Shown piece after piece: positions 19,346 through 28,720 of a DNA stretch of 64,000 nt. The number at the start of each line of letters is the position of its first letter. Within the stretch, counting starts at the first letter, position 1. A program made the translations under genes and the position numbers. The DNA comes from an uncultured Clostridia bacterium (GTDB taxonomy: Bacteria; Bacillota; Clostridia; Oscillospirales; Ruminococcaceae). The stretch is from positions 124,001 through 188,000 of the forward strand of contig CANNSB010000001.1 of the NCBI GenBank assembly GCA_947510165.1, in the 5' to 3' direction. The notes under the pieces are model-generated. The model was not told where the DNA came from, ran no database searches, and saw only the letters and a program-made list of their open reading frames with translations.

Positions 19346-19393
19346 ATGGTTATTAGTGGTTTAAAGTGGTTGAAAACTATGTGGAAAATGTGG
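19346..19393 (+). promoter_or_regulatory. MraZ-type operator repeats
   Basis: Direct repeats with the core (A)AGTGG or close: ATGGT at 19346, GTGGT at 19356, GTGGT at 19366, then GTGG at 19381 and 19390. The first three are exactly 10 bases apart, one helical turn. MraZ of other bacteria represses its own cluster by binding short direct repeats of this kind between promoter and mraZ, so I read this as the autoregulatory operator. Confidence 0.6.
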
Positions 19394-19428
19394 AGAATGT
19401 TTAAAACTAAAAAAAGAAGGTGGAAAAT

Positions 19429-19848
19429 TTGTTAATAGGTGAATATAGTTATAATATGGATCCTAAAGGTAGAATGAATTTTCCATCTAAAATAAGAGAG
19501 CATCTTTCAGAGGTTTTTATAATCACTAAGGGTCTTGATAATTGCTTATTTGTATTTTCTATGGAAGAGTGGAATAAGTTGGCAGAAGATATAAAGCTAC
19601 TTCCTAGATCAAAGGCAGTTGCAATGCAGAGATTTTATTTTGGAAGTGCACAAGAGGTTGTACCAGATAAACAAGGAAGAATCTTAATACCTATAAGTCT
19701 TAGAGAATATGCTAATATAGAAAAAGATGTAGTTGTTGTTGGAGCTTTGAATAGAGCAGAAATTTGGAGTAGTGATAGATGGAAAAAAGTTTGTGATGAT
19801 CTTTCACCCGAATCAATAGCAGAAACAATGGAAGAACTAGGTTTTTAA
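19429..19848 (+). CDS. mraZ: Transcriptional regulator MraZ
   Basis: DNA-binding regulator of the division and cell-wall cluster. Two SpoVT/AbrB-like halves are seen, with the repeated signatures DPKGRMNFPSKIRE and PDKQGRILIPISLREYA. TTG 19429 gives 139 residues starting MLIGEYSY, matching the family N-terminus, and has AAGGTGG six bases upstream; GTG 19420 lies within that site. It is the first gene of the cluster, with repeated GTGG elements in its leader. Confidence 0.95.
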   Translation: MLIGEYSYNMDPKGRMNFPSKIREHLSEVFIITKGLDNCLFVFSMEEWNKLAEDIKLLPRSKAVAMQRFYFGSAQEVVPDKQGRILIPISLREYANIEKDVVVVGALNRAEIWSSDRWKKVCDDLSPESIAETMEELGF

Positions 19849-19866
19849 AATGAAGAAGGTGTAATA

Positions 19867-20790
19867 TTGAAATTTGAACATTTTTCTGTTTTATTAGATG
19901 AATGTATAGACGGATTGAAGATAGATGGTGATGGAATATATATAGATGGAACAGCAGGTGGTGCAGGACACTCTATAGAGATTGCAAAGAAGATGCAAAA
20001 TGGGATGCTTATTTCTGCTGATAGAGATAAAGAAGCAATAGATATAATTTCTGAAAGATTAAAAAGTTTTAATTGTTCAAAAATTATTCATAAGAATTTT
20101 AAAGATATACCTAATCATGTTAGAGAGATGGGATTTTTTGGTGTAGATGGAGTTCTGTTAGATCTTGGAGTTTCATCATATCAATTAGATAATCCAGATA
20201 GAGGGTTTTCTTATAGATATGATGCTCCGTTAGATATGAGGATGGGTCAAAATGGTATATCTGCAAAACAAGTTGTCAATAATTTTAGTGTTGAAGATAT
20301 TGCTAAAATATTATATAATTTTGGAGAGGAAAAGTTTTCATTTTCTATAGCTAAAAATATAGAAAAAAAGAGAAATATAAAAGATATAAATTCAACATTT
20401 GAACTTGTTGAAATTATTAAAAAATCAGTTCCTTATAAATATACAAAAGGGAAACATCCAGCTAAAAAAACATTTCAAGCTTTAAGAATATTTGTTAATA
20501 ATGAATTAGATGATATTTCTACTGGTATTGACAATTTTTTTGATATTTTAAATCCAAAAGGAAGATTAGTTGTAATATCATTTCATTCATTAGAAGATAG
20601 AATTATAAAGAAAAAATTTAATGAATTTTCTACAGGCTGTGTGTGTAGTAAAGATTTTCCTATTTGTATTTGTAATCAAAAGCCAAAATGTATAAGAATT
20701 ACAAAAAAACCAATTTTACCATCTAAAGATGAACTTAGTATAAATAATCGAAGTCGAAGTGCTAAGTTAAGAATAATAGAAAAAGTTTAA
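19867..20790 (+). CDS. rsmH: 16S rRNA m4C1402 methyltransferase
   Basis: SAM-dependent methyltransferase (MraW) acting on 16S rRNA in the decoding centre. SAM motif DGTAGGAGHS is at residues 27-36; later LLDLGVSSYQLD and FHSLEDRIIK are family signatures. 307 residues. TTG start behind GAAGAAGG. Canonical second gene of the dcw cluster. Confidence 0.96.
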   Translation: MKFEHFSVLLDECIDGLKIDGDGIYIDGTAGGAGHSIEIAKKMQNGMLISADRDKEAIDIISERLKSFNCSKIIHKNFKDIPNHVREMGFFGVDGVLLDLGVSSYQLDNPDRGFSYRYDAPLDMRMGQNGISAKQVVNNFSVEDIAKILYNFGEEKFSFSIAKNIEKKRNIKDINSTFELVEIIKKSVPYKYTKGKHPAKKTFQALRIFVNNELDDISTGIDNFFDILNPKGRLVVISFHSLEDRIIKKKFNEFSTGCVCSKDFPICICNQKPKCIRITKKPILPSKDELSINNRSRSAKLRIIEKV

Positions 20791-20826
20791 ATTTTATTTT
20801 ATTTTTATTTAAAAGGAAGTGTTATC

Positions 20827-21318
20827 ATGTCAAAAAAAGTTAATTTACATACTAATGTAAATGTTGCATATGATTTATCTTTGTTTGAGGCACAGGTTAA
20901 CGAAAAAAGACAGCCAAATATTATATCAGTAAAAAAGCCTAGAAACAAAGTCAGGATACTTCCTATTATTTTTATACTTATAACAGGAATAATTGTTGCT
21001 GGAAGTTTTATTATGGGACAACTTATAATGAATGAAAAAGTTGGACAGATAACTAAATATCAAAAACAACTTGATGATCTTAAAAGTGAAAAAGTTACAT
21101 ATGAAAATGAATTACAGACAAAAACATCATTGTCGAATTTAGAAGAATATGCTAAAAATAATTTAAATATGATTCCTAATTATCTTGGACAGGTAGAATA
21201 TATAAGCCTTTCTAACAATCTATCAAATATATCGGAACCAAAGATGAATGATAATTTTAGTTTTATTTATCTTTTAGATGAAATTGCTAATTTTTTTAAA
21301 AATATTTTTAATATTTAG
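20827..21318 (+). CDS. ftsL: Cell division protein FtsL-like
   Basis: Bitopic division protein that forms a periplasmic-side coiled coil with DivIC/FtsB. 163 residues: a basic cytoplasmic tail, one membrane helix at about residues 44-66, then a predicted coiled coil (KYQKQLDDLKSEKVTYENELQTK) and a short tail. Sequence of this family is poorly conserved; the call relies on topology and on its place between rsmH and the transpeptidase gene. The tail beyond the coiled coil is longer than in many FtsL proteins. Confidence 0.82.
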   Translation: MSKKVNLHTNVNVAYDLSLFEAQVNEKRQPNIISVKKPRNKVRILPIIFILITGIIVAGSFIMGQLIMNEKVGQITKYQKQLDDLKSEKVTYENELQTKTSLSNLEEYAKNNLNMIPNYLGQVEYISLSNNLSNISEPKMNDNFSFIYLLDEIANFFKNIFNI

Positions 21319-21355
21319 TTAAATAATTTATCATATAAATTATTTAACTAAATAT
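21311..21355 (+). promoter_or_regulatory. 20-bp stem hairpin after ftsL
   Basis: Perfect inverted repeat (21311-21330 with 21336-21355, 5-base loop) beginning at the ftsL stop. No T-run follows, so it may stabilise or slow the transcript rather than end it. Confidence 0.5.
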
Positions 21356-21373
21356 AAATTAAATAAGAAGTAT

Positions 21374-21412
21374 GGAATAAGGGTTAAGAAAAGATTTCTT
21401 GGCTCTTATTTT
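21374..21412 (+). terminator. Wobble-paired hairpin with U-rich side before pbp
   Basis: The two arms pair over about 18 positions around the loop AGA at 21392-21394, using several G-U pairs, so it is a structure in RNA rather than a DNA palindrome. Its right side is U-rich. It looks like an intrinsic terminator or attenuator inside the dcw cluster. Confidence 0.5.
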
Positions 21413-21450
21413 AATTAATATTCGTTTATTTTTTAAAGGAGTTATTTGTA

Positions 21451-23649
21451 ATGAAGAGAAGTGGTCCAACTTTAAAGATGAAAAATAGATTAAATAAAGT
21501 TATTTTGAGTTTAATAGTTGTAGGGTTTTTAGTTCTAATATTTAAAATTGCTTTTATATCAATAATTAATGGAAAATTTTATAGAGAAAAAGCATCTGCA
21601 CAACAAACAAGAGATGTAATTATAAATCCAAATAGAGGATCTATATATGATAGTAATTTAAATATTATTGCACAGAGTGCTACAGTTTGGACAGTTTTTA
21701 TATCTCCACAAGATATAAAAACAGATGATATGAGAAATAAAATCGTGGATGGTCTTAGTTCTATATTGGATATTGAAAAAAATATTATATTAGATAAAAG
21801 TTATAAAAAAAATTATTATGAAATAATAAAGAAGAAGATAGAAAAACCAACTGTTGATGAAATTAGATCTTTTATAAAAGAAAAAAAAATAGTTGGTATT
21901 CATCTTGTAGAAGATACTAAAAGATATTATCCAAAGGGAAATTTTGCATCTAATATAATAGGTTTTACAGGATCGGACAATCAGGGATTATATGGTTTAG
22001 AGGCACAATATGAAGATATATTAAACGGGGAAAAAGGCAGAATTGTTTCTGCTAAAAATGCAAAAGGAAATGATATGCCTTTTGGATATGAAAAATTATA
22101 TGATCCAAAAGAAGGAAAAAGCATAGTTTTAACGATTGATGAAAATATACAACATTTTGTGGAAAAAGCTTTAAATGAAGTTGTAATAACCCATAAAGTT
22201 CAACAACGTGCGGCGGCGGTAGCTATGGATGTTAATACTGGTGAAATACTAGCAATGGCAACAAAGCCAGATTTTGATTTAAATAAACCTTTCGAAATAT
22301 TTGATGAAAATGCAAGACTTGCTTTACAAAAATTTTCTGGGGATGATTTAAAAACACAAACATCGATAGAAAGAGAAAAGCAATGGAAAAATAAATTAAT
22401 TACAGAACCATATGAGCCAGGATCTGTTTTTAAAGTTGTAACTGCTTCTGGATATATGGAAGAGGGTTTTAAAAAAGATAATCATTATTTTAATTGTCCA
22501 GGATACGTAATAGTTTCTGGTGTTAGAATGAAATGTTGGAAACTATCTGGGCACGGTGCTACAGATTTTGCACAAGCAATGGTAGTTTCATGTAACCCTG
22601 CTTTTGTAGAAATGGGAACTTCTTTAGGAGCTAATAAGTTTTATAAATATTTTAGATCATTTGGTTTAACAGAAAAAACAGGGATAGATCTACCTGGGGA
22701 AGTTTCTGGAATACATATAAAAGAAAAAGCATATGGTCCTGTTGAAATCGCAAGTAGTTCTTTTGGACAATCTAACAAGGTTACGGCTATGCAGATGATA
22801 ACAGCATTTTCTGCTACAATAAATGGCGGATATTTACTTGAACCATTTATTGTTAAAAGCATTTTAGATAAAGAAGGAAATATTCTAGAAAGTTTTGATA
22901 AAAATATTAAAAGGCAAGTTATATCTAAAAAAGTTTCTGATGAGATGAAAATAATTTTAGAAAAAGCTGTTTCTTCAGGTGGAAGTAATGCATATGTAAA
23001 AGGATATAACATAGGTGGTAAATCAGGAACATCAGAAAAATTAGATGGAAGTAAGACTGCTCGAATATCTTCATTTGCGGGATTTGCACCAGCAGATAAT
23101 CCAAGAATTGCTGTTTTAGTTATGGTTGATGAGCCAAGTTCAGGTCATGTTTTTGGAAATGTTGTAGCGGCTCCTGTTGTTGCAAATATAATGAAAGATA
23201 TTTTACCATATATGAATATTCAAACACAATTTACAGAAGAAGAATTAAAAACTATGGGTGTTATAATACCTAGTCTTATAGGTGATGATATAAAAAGTGG
23301 AAAAAACAAACTGAAAAATCAAGGGTTAAATGTTCGTGTTGTAGGTAATTCTGATAAAATATTAAAGCAAACTCCAGACTCTGGAACATCAGTTCCAAAA
23401 GGAAGCACCGTTATATTATATACCCAAGAAGATGATGAAGAAACTGTAATAGTTCCTAATTTTATAGATTTATCACCTGATCAAGCAAATAAATTAGCAG
23501 TTAATAGTGGTTTAAATATAAAATTTGTTGGGGGAAGTACAAAATATCAAACAAGTAAGGTTATAAAACAGGATAAGGTTGTGGGAAGTGTTGTTAAAAA
23601 AGGAAGTTTGATAGTTGTAGATATATTAAACAGTGATCAATTAGGATAG
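21451..23649 (+). CDS. Penicillin-binding protein, class B transpeptidase (PbpB/SpoVD type)
   Basis: Septal D,D-transpeptidase that crosslinks peptidoglycan with FtsW. One N-terminal membrane helix, the PBP dimerization domain (about residues 55-215), the transpeptidase domain with Ser325 in SVFK, SCN at 380-382 and KSG (not KTG) at 524-526, then two PASTA domains (about 595-660 and 665-730). 732 residues. The two PASTA repeats resemble vegetative PbpB more than sporulation SpoVD, but the two cannot be separated with confidence; one gene may serve both jobs. ATG follows AAAGGAG. Confidence 0.93.
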   Translation: MKRSGPTLKMKNRLNKVILSLIVVGFLVLIFKIAFISIINGKFYREKASAQQTRDVIINPNRGSIYDSNLNIIAQSATVWTVFISPQDIKTDDMRNKIVDGLSSILDIEKNIILDKSYKKNYYEIIKKKIEKPTVDEIRSFIKEKKIVGIHLVEDTKRYYPKGNFASNIIGFTGSDNQGLYGLEAQYEDILNGEKGRIVSAKNAKGNDMPFGYEKLYDPKEGKSIVLTIDENIQHFVEKALNEVVITHKVQQRAAAVAMDVNTGEILAMATKPDFDLNKPFEIFDENARLALQKFSGDDLKTQTSIEREKQWKNKLITEPYEPGSVFKVVTASGYMEEGFKKDNHYFNCPGYVIVSGVRMKCWKLSGHGATDFAQAMVVSCNPAFVEMGTSLGANKFYKYFRSFGLTEKTGIDLPGEVSGIHIKEKAYGPVEIASSSFGQSNKVTAMQMITAFSATINGGYLLEPFIVKSILDKEGNILESFDKNIKRQVISKKVSDEMKIILEKAVSSGGSNAYVKGYNIGGKSGTSEKLDGSKTARISSFAGFAPADNPRIAVLVMVDEPSSGHVFGNVVAAPVVANIMKDILPYMNIQTQFTEEELKTMGVIIPSLIGDDIKSGKNKLKNQGLNVRVVGNSDKILKQTPDSGTSVPKGSTVILYTQEDDEETVIVPNFIDLSPDQANKLAVNSGLNIKFVGGSTKYQTSKVIKQDKVVGSVVKKGSLIVVDILNSDQLG

Positions 23650-23679
23650 ATAATATATTTTTAAGGAGAAATTTTATAT

Positions 23680-25131
23680 ATGAAATTAAAGACTTTATTA
23701 GAAGGAATAGATTTTGAATGTAATTTTTTTAAAAATCTTTATATAAAGGATATCGTATGCAATTCTAAAAATGTTATAGAAGATAGTATATTTGTTTGCA
23801 TACGTGGTCAAAAAAATGATGGACATAATCATTATAATGATGCTTTAGAAAGAGGAGCATCCTATATTTTGACAGAAGAAGATTTAAATATTGACAATCA
23901 AATAATAGTTAAAAACACTAGATTTGCTTATTCTAAAATGTGTCAAAATTTTTTTGAAAATCCATCAAAACAATTAAAATTAATAGCTATTACAGGGACT
24001 AATGGAAAGACAACTGTTGCAAATATAATAGCTGATATATTAAGAAATAAAGGAGAAAAAGTTGGAGTTATAGGAACTATACAGGTTGAAATTGATGATA
24101 AAATTATATCATGTGACAAGACAACACCAGATGCATATGAACTGCAAAAAATTCTTAAATCAATGGTTATAGCATCTTGTCGTTATGTTATTATGGAAGT
24201 TTCTTCTCATGCATTAGATCAAAATAGAATTGGAGATATGACTTTTGAAGTGGGTATCTTTACAAATTTAACTCAAGATCATCTAGATTATCATACAGAT
24301 ATGAATGATTATTTTCTTGCTAAAAGAAAATTATTTGATTATTGTAAAATTGGTATATTTAATTTAGATGATAAATATGGATTAACTCTATTTGAAGATA
24401 AAGAAATAAAATGTATAAAAAAAAGTTATAGTATATTCAAAAATTCAAATGTAGATTTTTTTGCAGATAATATATCCAATGATATTACAGGGTCAAATTT
24501 TAATATAAATTATAAAAAAATAAAAAAGAATATACGTTTTATAATTCCAGGAAATTATTCAGTTCAAAATTGCTTGGCTTCTTTAGGAGCTATAATAAAT
24601 TTAGGCATAGATATTGATATTGTTGTTGATTCTTTAAATAAATTTAAAGGAGTTCTAGGAAGAAGCGAAGTAATAGGAAGAAAAAATGGAGTTGCTATTA
24701 TCTGTGATTATGCACATACACCAGATGGTTTATTAAATATTATTCCTAGTATAAAAGAATATACAAAAGGGAGAGTTATAACTATATTTGGTTGTGGTGG
24801 CGATAGGGATAAATTAAAAAGACCTTTAATGGCGAAAGCAGCAGCAAAATATTCAGATTTTTTAATAATAACATCAGATAATCCAAGAACAGAAAATCCA
24901 GAAGAAATAATAAAAGATATTTTATCTGGTATAGATGATAATGATATAGAATATATAAAGATAACTGATAGAAGAAATGCGATAAAAGAAGGAATATTGA
25001 TGTCTAAAGAAGGGGATGTAATTATTCTGGCGGGAAAAGGTCATGAAGATTATCAAATTTTAAATGGAAAAACTATTAATTTTAATGAAAGAGTAGTTGT
25101 AAATGAAATATTTAATGAATTATCATTATAA
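23680..25131 (+). CDS. murE: UDP-MurNAc-tripeptide synthetase (MurE)
   Basis: Adds the third amino acid to the UDP-MurNAc-dipeptide in the cytoplasm. ATP-binding GTNGKTT is at residues 106-112. The specificity motif DNPR at 400-403 is the one found in meso-diaminopimelate-adding enzymes. 483 residues. ATG with AAGGAG. Canonical dcw position after the transpeptidase. Confidence 0.96.
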   Translation: MKLKTLLEGIDFECNFFKNLYIKDIVCNSKNVIEDSIFVCIRGQKNDGHNHYNDALERGASYILTEEDLNIDNQIIVKNTRFAYSKMCQNFFENPSKQLKLIAITGTNGKTTVANIIADILRNKGEKVGVIGTIQVEIDDKIISCDKTTPDAYELQKILKSMVIASCRYVIMEVSSHALDQNRIGDMTFEVGIFTNLTQDHLDYHTDMNDYFLAKRKLFDYCKIGIFNLDDKYGLTLFEDKEIKCIKKSYSIFKNSNVDFFADNISNDITGSNFNINYKKIKKNIRFIIPGNYSVQNCLASLGAIINLGIDIDIVVDSLNKFKGVLGRSEVIGRKNGVAIICDYAHTPDGLLNIIPSIKEYTKGRVITIFGCGGDRDKLKRPLMAKAAAKYSDFLIITSDNPRTENPEEIIKDILSGIDDNDIEYIKITDRRNAIKEGILMSKEGDVIILAGKGHEDYQILNGKTINFNERVVVNEIFNELSL

Positions 25132-25146
25132 ATATGGAGTGTAAAT

Positions 25147-26520
25147 ATGGAAAATTTAAAAGTTTCAGAAATATTTGATCTTTTTAAAGTTGATAGGTCA
25201 TTTGATAAAGATGTTATTATAAATAAAATATCTATAGATACAAGAACAATTGAAAAAGGTGACATATTTATAGCTATTAGAGGAGAAAATTTTGATGGAA
25301 ATTTTTATATAGATGAGGCATTATTAAATGGAGCTGTATTGGCAATAGGTGATAATTATACTGGAATTAATGAAAATGTAATAAAAGTTATTGATAGCCG
25401 AAAAGCATTTCTTAGTATATCTAATTATTATAGGTCAAAGTTTAATATACCAATTATTGGTATTACAGGTAGTGTAGGAAAAACATCAACAAAAGATATG
25501 ATTCATTCTATAATTTCTGAAAAAGGTCTATGCCTTAAAACGGAAGATAATCTAAATAATGATATAGGAGTTCCTAAAACATTATTAAATCTATTATATT
25601 TACATAAATTTGCTGTAGTAGAGATGGGGATGTCTAATTTAGGTGAAATATCCAACCTTTCAAAAACTTGTAGCCCAAATATTGGAGTTATTACTAATAT
25701 TGGAATTTCTCATATAGAAAATTTAAAATCTATTGAAAATATTAAAAAAGCAAAATTAGAAATTTTAGATGGACTTGATGTTAATGGAACTTTAATCTTA
25801 AATGGAGATGATAAGCTGTTATGGAATTTAGAAAAAAGTGTTAATAGACAAATTATTTATTTTGGAATTGATAATATAGATTGTGATATTATTACAACTA
25901 ATATTGTTTCAAAAGGTATATCGACAACTTTTGATATAGTTGATAAACAACAAATTATTTCATTTGAATTATCCTGTTTAGGAAAACATAATGTATATAA
26001 TGCTATGGCTGGATATATTATAGGAAAACAACTTGGATTATCAGAAGAAGAAATTTATTTAGGGATAAAAAAATATATTTCTACTGGTATGAGACAAAAA
26101 ATAGATATTATATCTGGTATAACAATAATAAATGATTGTTATAATTCTAGTCCGGAATCTATGAAATCAGCTATTGATATATTAAATATAACAGAGTCTA
26201 AAAAGGAGAAAATATTAGTTTTAGGGGATATCTTAGAGTTAGGAGATTTTTCTATACCAGAACATATTAAATTAGCAAGTATTATATTATCAAGTGATAT
26301 AACCAGAGTGTTTGCAATAGGAAATAAAACGAAATACACTATTGATAAGCTTAATAGTATTAGTAATAACTGTATAGAATCTATATTTTTTGAAGATAGA
26401 TCGTGTTTAATTGATAAAATAAAGTCTATTGTATCTTTTGGAGATGTAATTTTATTTAAAGCAAGTAGGGGGATCAAAATGGAAGAGATGTTGGAAAAAA
26501 TATATAAGGAGTGTTTATAA
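25147..26520 (+). CDS. murF: UDP-MurNAc-tripeptide-D-Ala-D-Ala ligase (MurF)
   Basis: Last cytoplasmic ligase of the peptidoglycan precursor pathway. ATP loop GSVGKTS is at residues 108-114; the central NDCYNSSPESMKSAI and GDILELGD motifs are conserved. 457 residues. It starts 15 bases after murE with GGAGTG upstream. Confidence 0.96.
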   Translation: MENLKVSEIFDLFKVDRSFDKDVIINKISIDTRTIEKGDIFIAIRGENFDGNFYIDEALLNGAVLAIGDNYTGINENVIKVIDSRKAFLSISNYYRSKFNIPIIGITGSVGKTSTKDMIHSIISEKGLCLKTEDNLNNDIGVPKTLLNLLYLHKFAVVEMGMSNLGEISNLSKTCSPNIGVITNIGISHIENLKSIENIKKAKLEILDGLDVNGTLILNGDDKLLWNLEKSVNRQIIYFGIDNIDCDIITTNIVSKGISTTFDIVDKQQIISFELSCLGKHNVYNAMAGYIIGKQLGLSEEEIYLGIKKYISTGMRQKIDIISGITIINDCYNSSPESMKSAIDILNITESKKEKILVLGDILELGDFSIPEHIKLASIILSSDITRVFAIGNKTKYTIDKLNSISNNCIESIFFEDRSCLIDKIKSIVSFGDVILFKASRGIKMEEMLEKIYKECL

Positions 26521-26522
26521 AT

Positions 26523-27530
26523 ATGGTAGGATATCTTAATGTTATTGTAGCTGTCCTATCATTTGTAATAACAGCTTCATTAGGTTTTTTGTTAATACCT
26601 ATATTAAAAAAGATTAAATTTGGTCAAACAATTAAAGAAATTGGTCCAATTTGGCATAAAACAAAACAAGGAACGCCAACTATGGGTGGAATAATGTTTA
26701 TAGTTGGAGTTGTTTTTTCTGGTATTATAGGGTTTTTGATATATCTATCTTTTATAAAAATTAAACCTATTGATTTTAATTTAGATATTATAAGGTTTAT
26801 AGGTGGAATAATTATGGCACTAGCATTTGGTTTTGTTGGATTTATTGACGATTATATAAAAGTGGTTAAAAAGCAAAACCTTGGATTAAGAGCTAGAGAA
26901 AAAACAATAATGCAGATATTAATAGCAGTTACATATATATTGATGATATACTTATCAGGAGATACTTCTACTATTATAGACATACCATTTCTGGGTCAGT
27001 ATGATTTAGGTATATTTTATTATTTATTTGCTATAGTTGTTATAATTGGATGTGTAAATTCTGTAAATCTAACAGATGGAGTTGATGGACTTGCCGGATC
27101 TGTTACATTTATCGTAGGGATAATATTTATTATTGTATCTGGTATATTAGGATATACTCTTATGGGTATTTTTGCATCTGCAGTTACAGCAGGTTGTTTA
27201 GGGTTTTTAGTTTGGAATTTTTATCCTGCTAAAATTTTTATGGGTGACACTGGATCAATGTTTTTAGGAGGATGCGTTGTTGCTCTGGCTTTTGGGATTA
27301 AACAACCTGTATTTCTTATATTTGTTGGAATAATATACATTATAGAAACTTTATCAGTTATATTACAGATTATAAGCTTTAAGACTACAGGAAAAAGAAT
27401 TTTTAAAATGAGTCCTATTCATCATCATTTTGAGATGATAGGTTGGAGTGAAGTTCGTATTGTTTTAACTTTTTCTATAATTACTGCATTAGTTGGTTCT
27501 ATTGCTATATTTAGTTTAATAAAAATTTAA
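26523..27530 (+). CDS. mraY: Phospho-MurNAc-pentapeptide transferase (MraY)
   Basis: Membrane enzyme that transfers phospho-MurNAc-pentapeptide to undecaprenyl phosphate, making lipid I. About ten membrane helices. Signature regions PTMGGIMF, GFIDDYIKV, NLTDGVDGLAG, FMGDTGS and the histidine-rich SPIHHHFE are all intact. 335 residues from ATG 26523, two bases after the murF stop; the in-frame GTG 26511 lies inside the ribosome site. murD, which often follows mraY, is absent here. Confidence 0.96.
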   Translation: MVGYLNVIVAVLSFVITASLGFLLIPILKKIKFGQTIKEIGPIWHKTKQGTPTMGGIMFIVGVVFSGIIGFLIYLSFIKIKPIDFNLDIIRFIGGIIMALAFGFVGFIDDYIKVVKKQNLGLRAREKTIMQILIAVTYILMIYLSGDTSTIIDIPFLGQYDLGIFYYLFAIVVIIGCVNSVNLTDGVDGLAGSVTFIVGIIFIIVSGILGYTLMGIFASAVTAGCLGFLVWNFYPAKIFMGDTGSMFLGGCVVALAFGIKQPVFLIFVGIIYIIETLSVILQIISFKTTGKRIFKMSPIHHHFEMIGWSEVRIVLTFSIITALVGSIAIFSLIKI

Positions 27531-27562
27531 AGTATTAAAATTTTTATAAGGGGGGATTAGAC

Positions 27563-28693
27563 TTGGCTAGGATAAAAAAACGATTATATAAAAAACAAGG
27601 CAAATTAGATGTTCCTTTTTTGATTTTAATTTTTGTTATACTGTCATTTGGACTTATAATGTTATTTTCATCTAGTTATGCATATGCCTATTATTATTTT
27701 AATGATAGTTTTCATTTTATAAAAAAGCAGTCTATTTTTGCAATTGTTGGAGTTTCTGCAATGATATTGATATCATACATTAATTATAATTATATAAAAA
27801 AATATGTTTTTTTAATTTTTGGGATAGCATTATCTTGTTTAGTTATTGTGTTATTTATGCCCCCTTTAAATGGTGCAAGAAGATGGATAAATATACCGGG
27901 AGGGTTTACCTTTCAGCCTTCTGAGGTAATGAAATTTGCAATAATTGTTTTATTTTCTTATCTTATTTATAAAAATTATAATAAAATGGGAACGTTTTTA
28001 TACGGTGTTATACCCTTTATGTTTTTTTTAGGAGTAGTTGCTTTTTTAATGTTATTACAGCCACATCTTTCAGGAACTGTTCTTATAGGTTCTATAGGTA
28101 TGCTTATGATGTTTGTGGGAGGAACTAAATATAGATATTTTATTATTGCAATTTTGATTGGTGTCTTGGGAATTATTCTTATTGTATCTGTAAGAGGGAT
28201 AGATTATGTTGCTGATAGGCTAGCGGGATGGATTGATCCATTTTCTGATCCAACAGATAGTACTTTTCAGACTGTACAGTCTTTATTGGCCATTGGTTCT
28301 GGTGGTGTTATGGGGCTTGGATTAGGAAATTCTAGACAGAAGTATTTATATCTTCCAGAACCGCAAAATGATTTTATATTTTCTATAGTAGTTGAAGAAC
28401 TTGGGTTTATAGGAGCTACTGTTGTAATAGTTTTATTTGGGCTATTTATTTATAGAGGATTTGTGATTGCTTCTAAATCAAAAGATAAATTTGCTATGAT
28501 GCTTGCCGTGGGTCTCACAGCACAAATTGGAATACAAGTTATGCTTAATATTGGAGTTGTTACAAATACTATACCAAATACAGGAATAAGTTTGCCATTT
28601 TTTAGCTATGGTGGAACAGCGTTGATGATGCAGTTGGCACAGATGGGTGTTATATTAAATATATCTAGGCATTGTATCTATGAGAAAGAATAA
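27563..28693 (+). CDS. ftsW: Peptidoglycan polymerase FtsW/SpoVE
   Basis: SEDS-family glycosyltransferase polymerising lipid II at the septum together with the class B PBP. Ten membrane helices expected; signatures NGARRWI, QPSEVMKFA and the C-terminal NTGISLPFFSYGGTALM are present. 376 residues from TTG behind AAGGGGGGA. Its place in the dcw cluster favours FtsW, although in spore formers the clustered copy may equally be called SpoVE. Confidence 0.93.
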   Translation: MARIKKRLYKKQGKLDVPFLILIFVILSFGLIMLFSSSYAYAYYYFNDSFHFIKKQSIFAIVGVSAMILISYINYNYIKKYVFLIFGIALSCLVIVLFMPPLNGARRWINIPGGFTFQPSEVMKFAIIVLFSYLIYKNYNKMGTFLYGVIPFMFFLGVVAFLMLLQPHLSGTVLIGSIGMLMMFVGGTKYRYFIIAILIGVLGIILIVSVRGIDYVADRLAGWIDPFSDPTDSTFQTVQSLLAIGSGGVMGLGLGNSRQKYLYLPEPQNDFIFSIVVEELGFIGATVVIVLFGLFIYRGFVIASKSKDKFAMMLAVGLTAQIGIQVMLNIGVVTNTIPNTGISLPFFSYGGTALMMQLAQMGVILNISRHCIYEKE

Positions 28694-28720
28694 TATTTTA
28701 TAAAAGGGGATTATTATATC

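Noticed and set aside
22641..23012. 123-residue open frame opposite the transpeptidase
   Set aside because: Covers the catalytic domain on the other strand; no independent signals.
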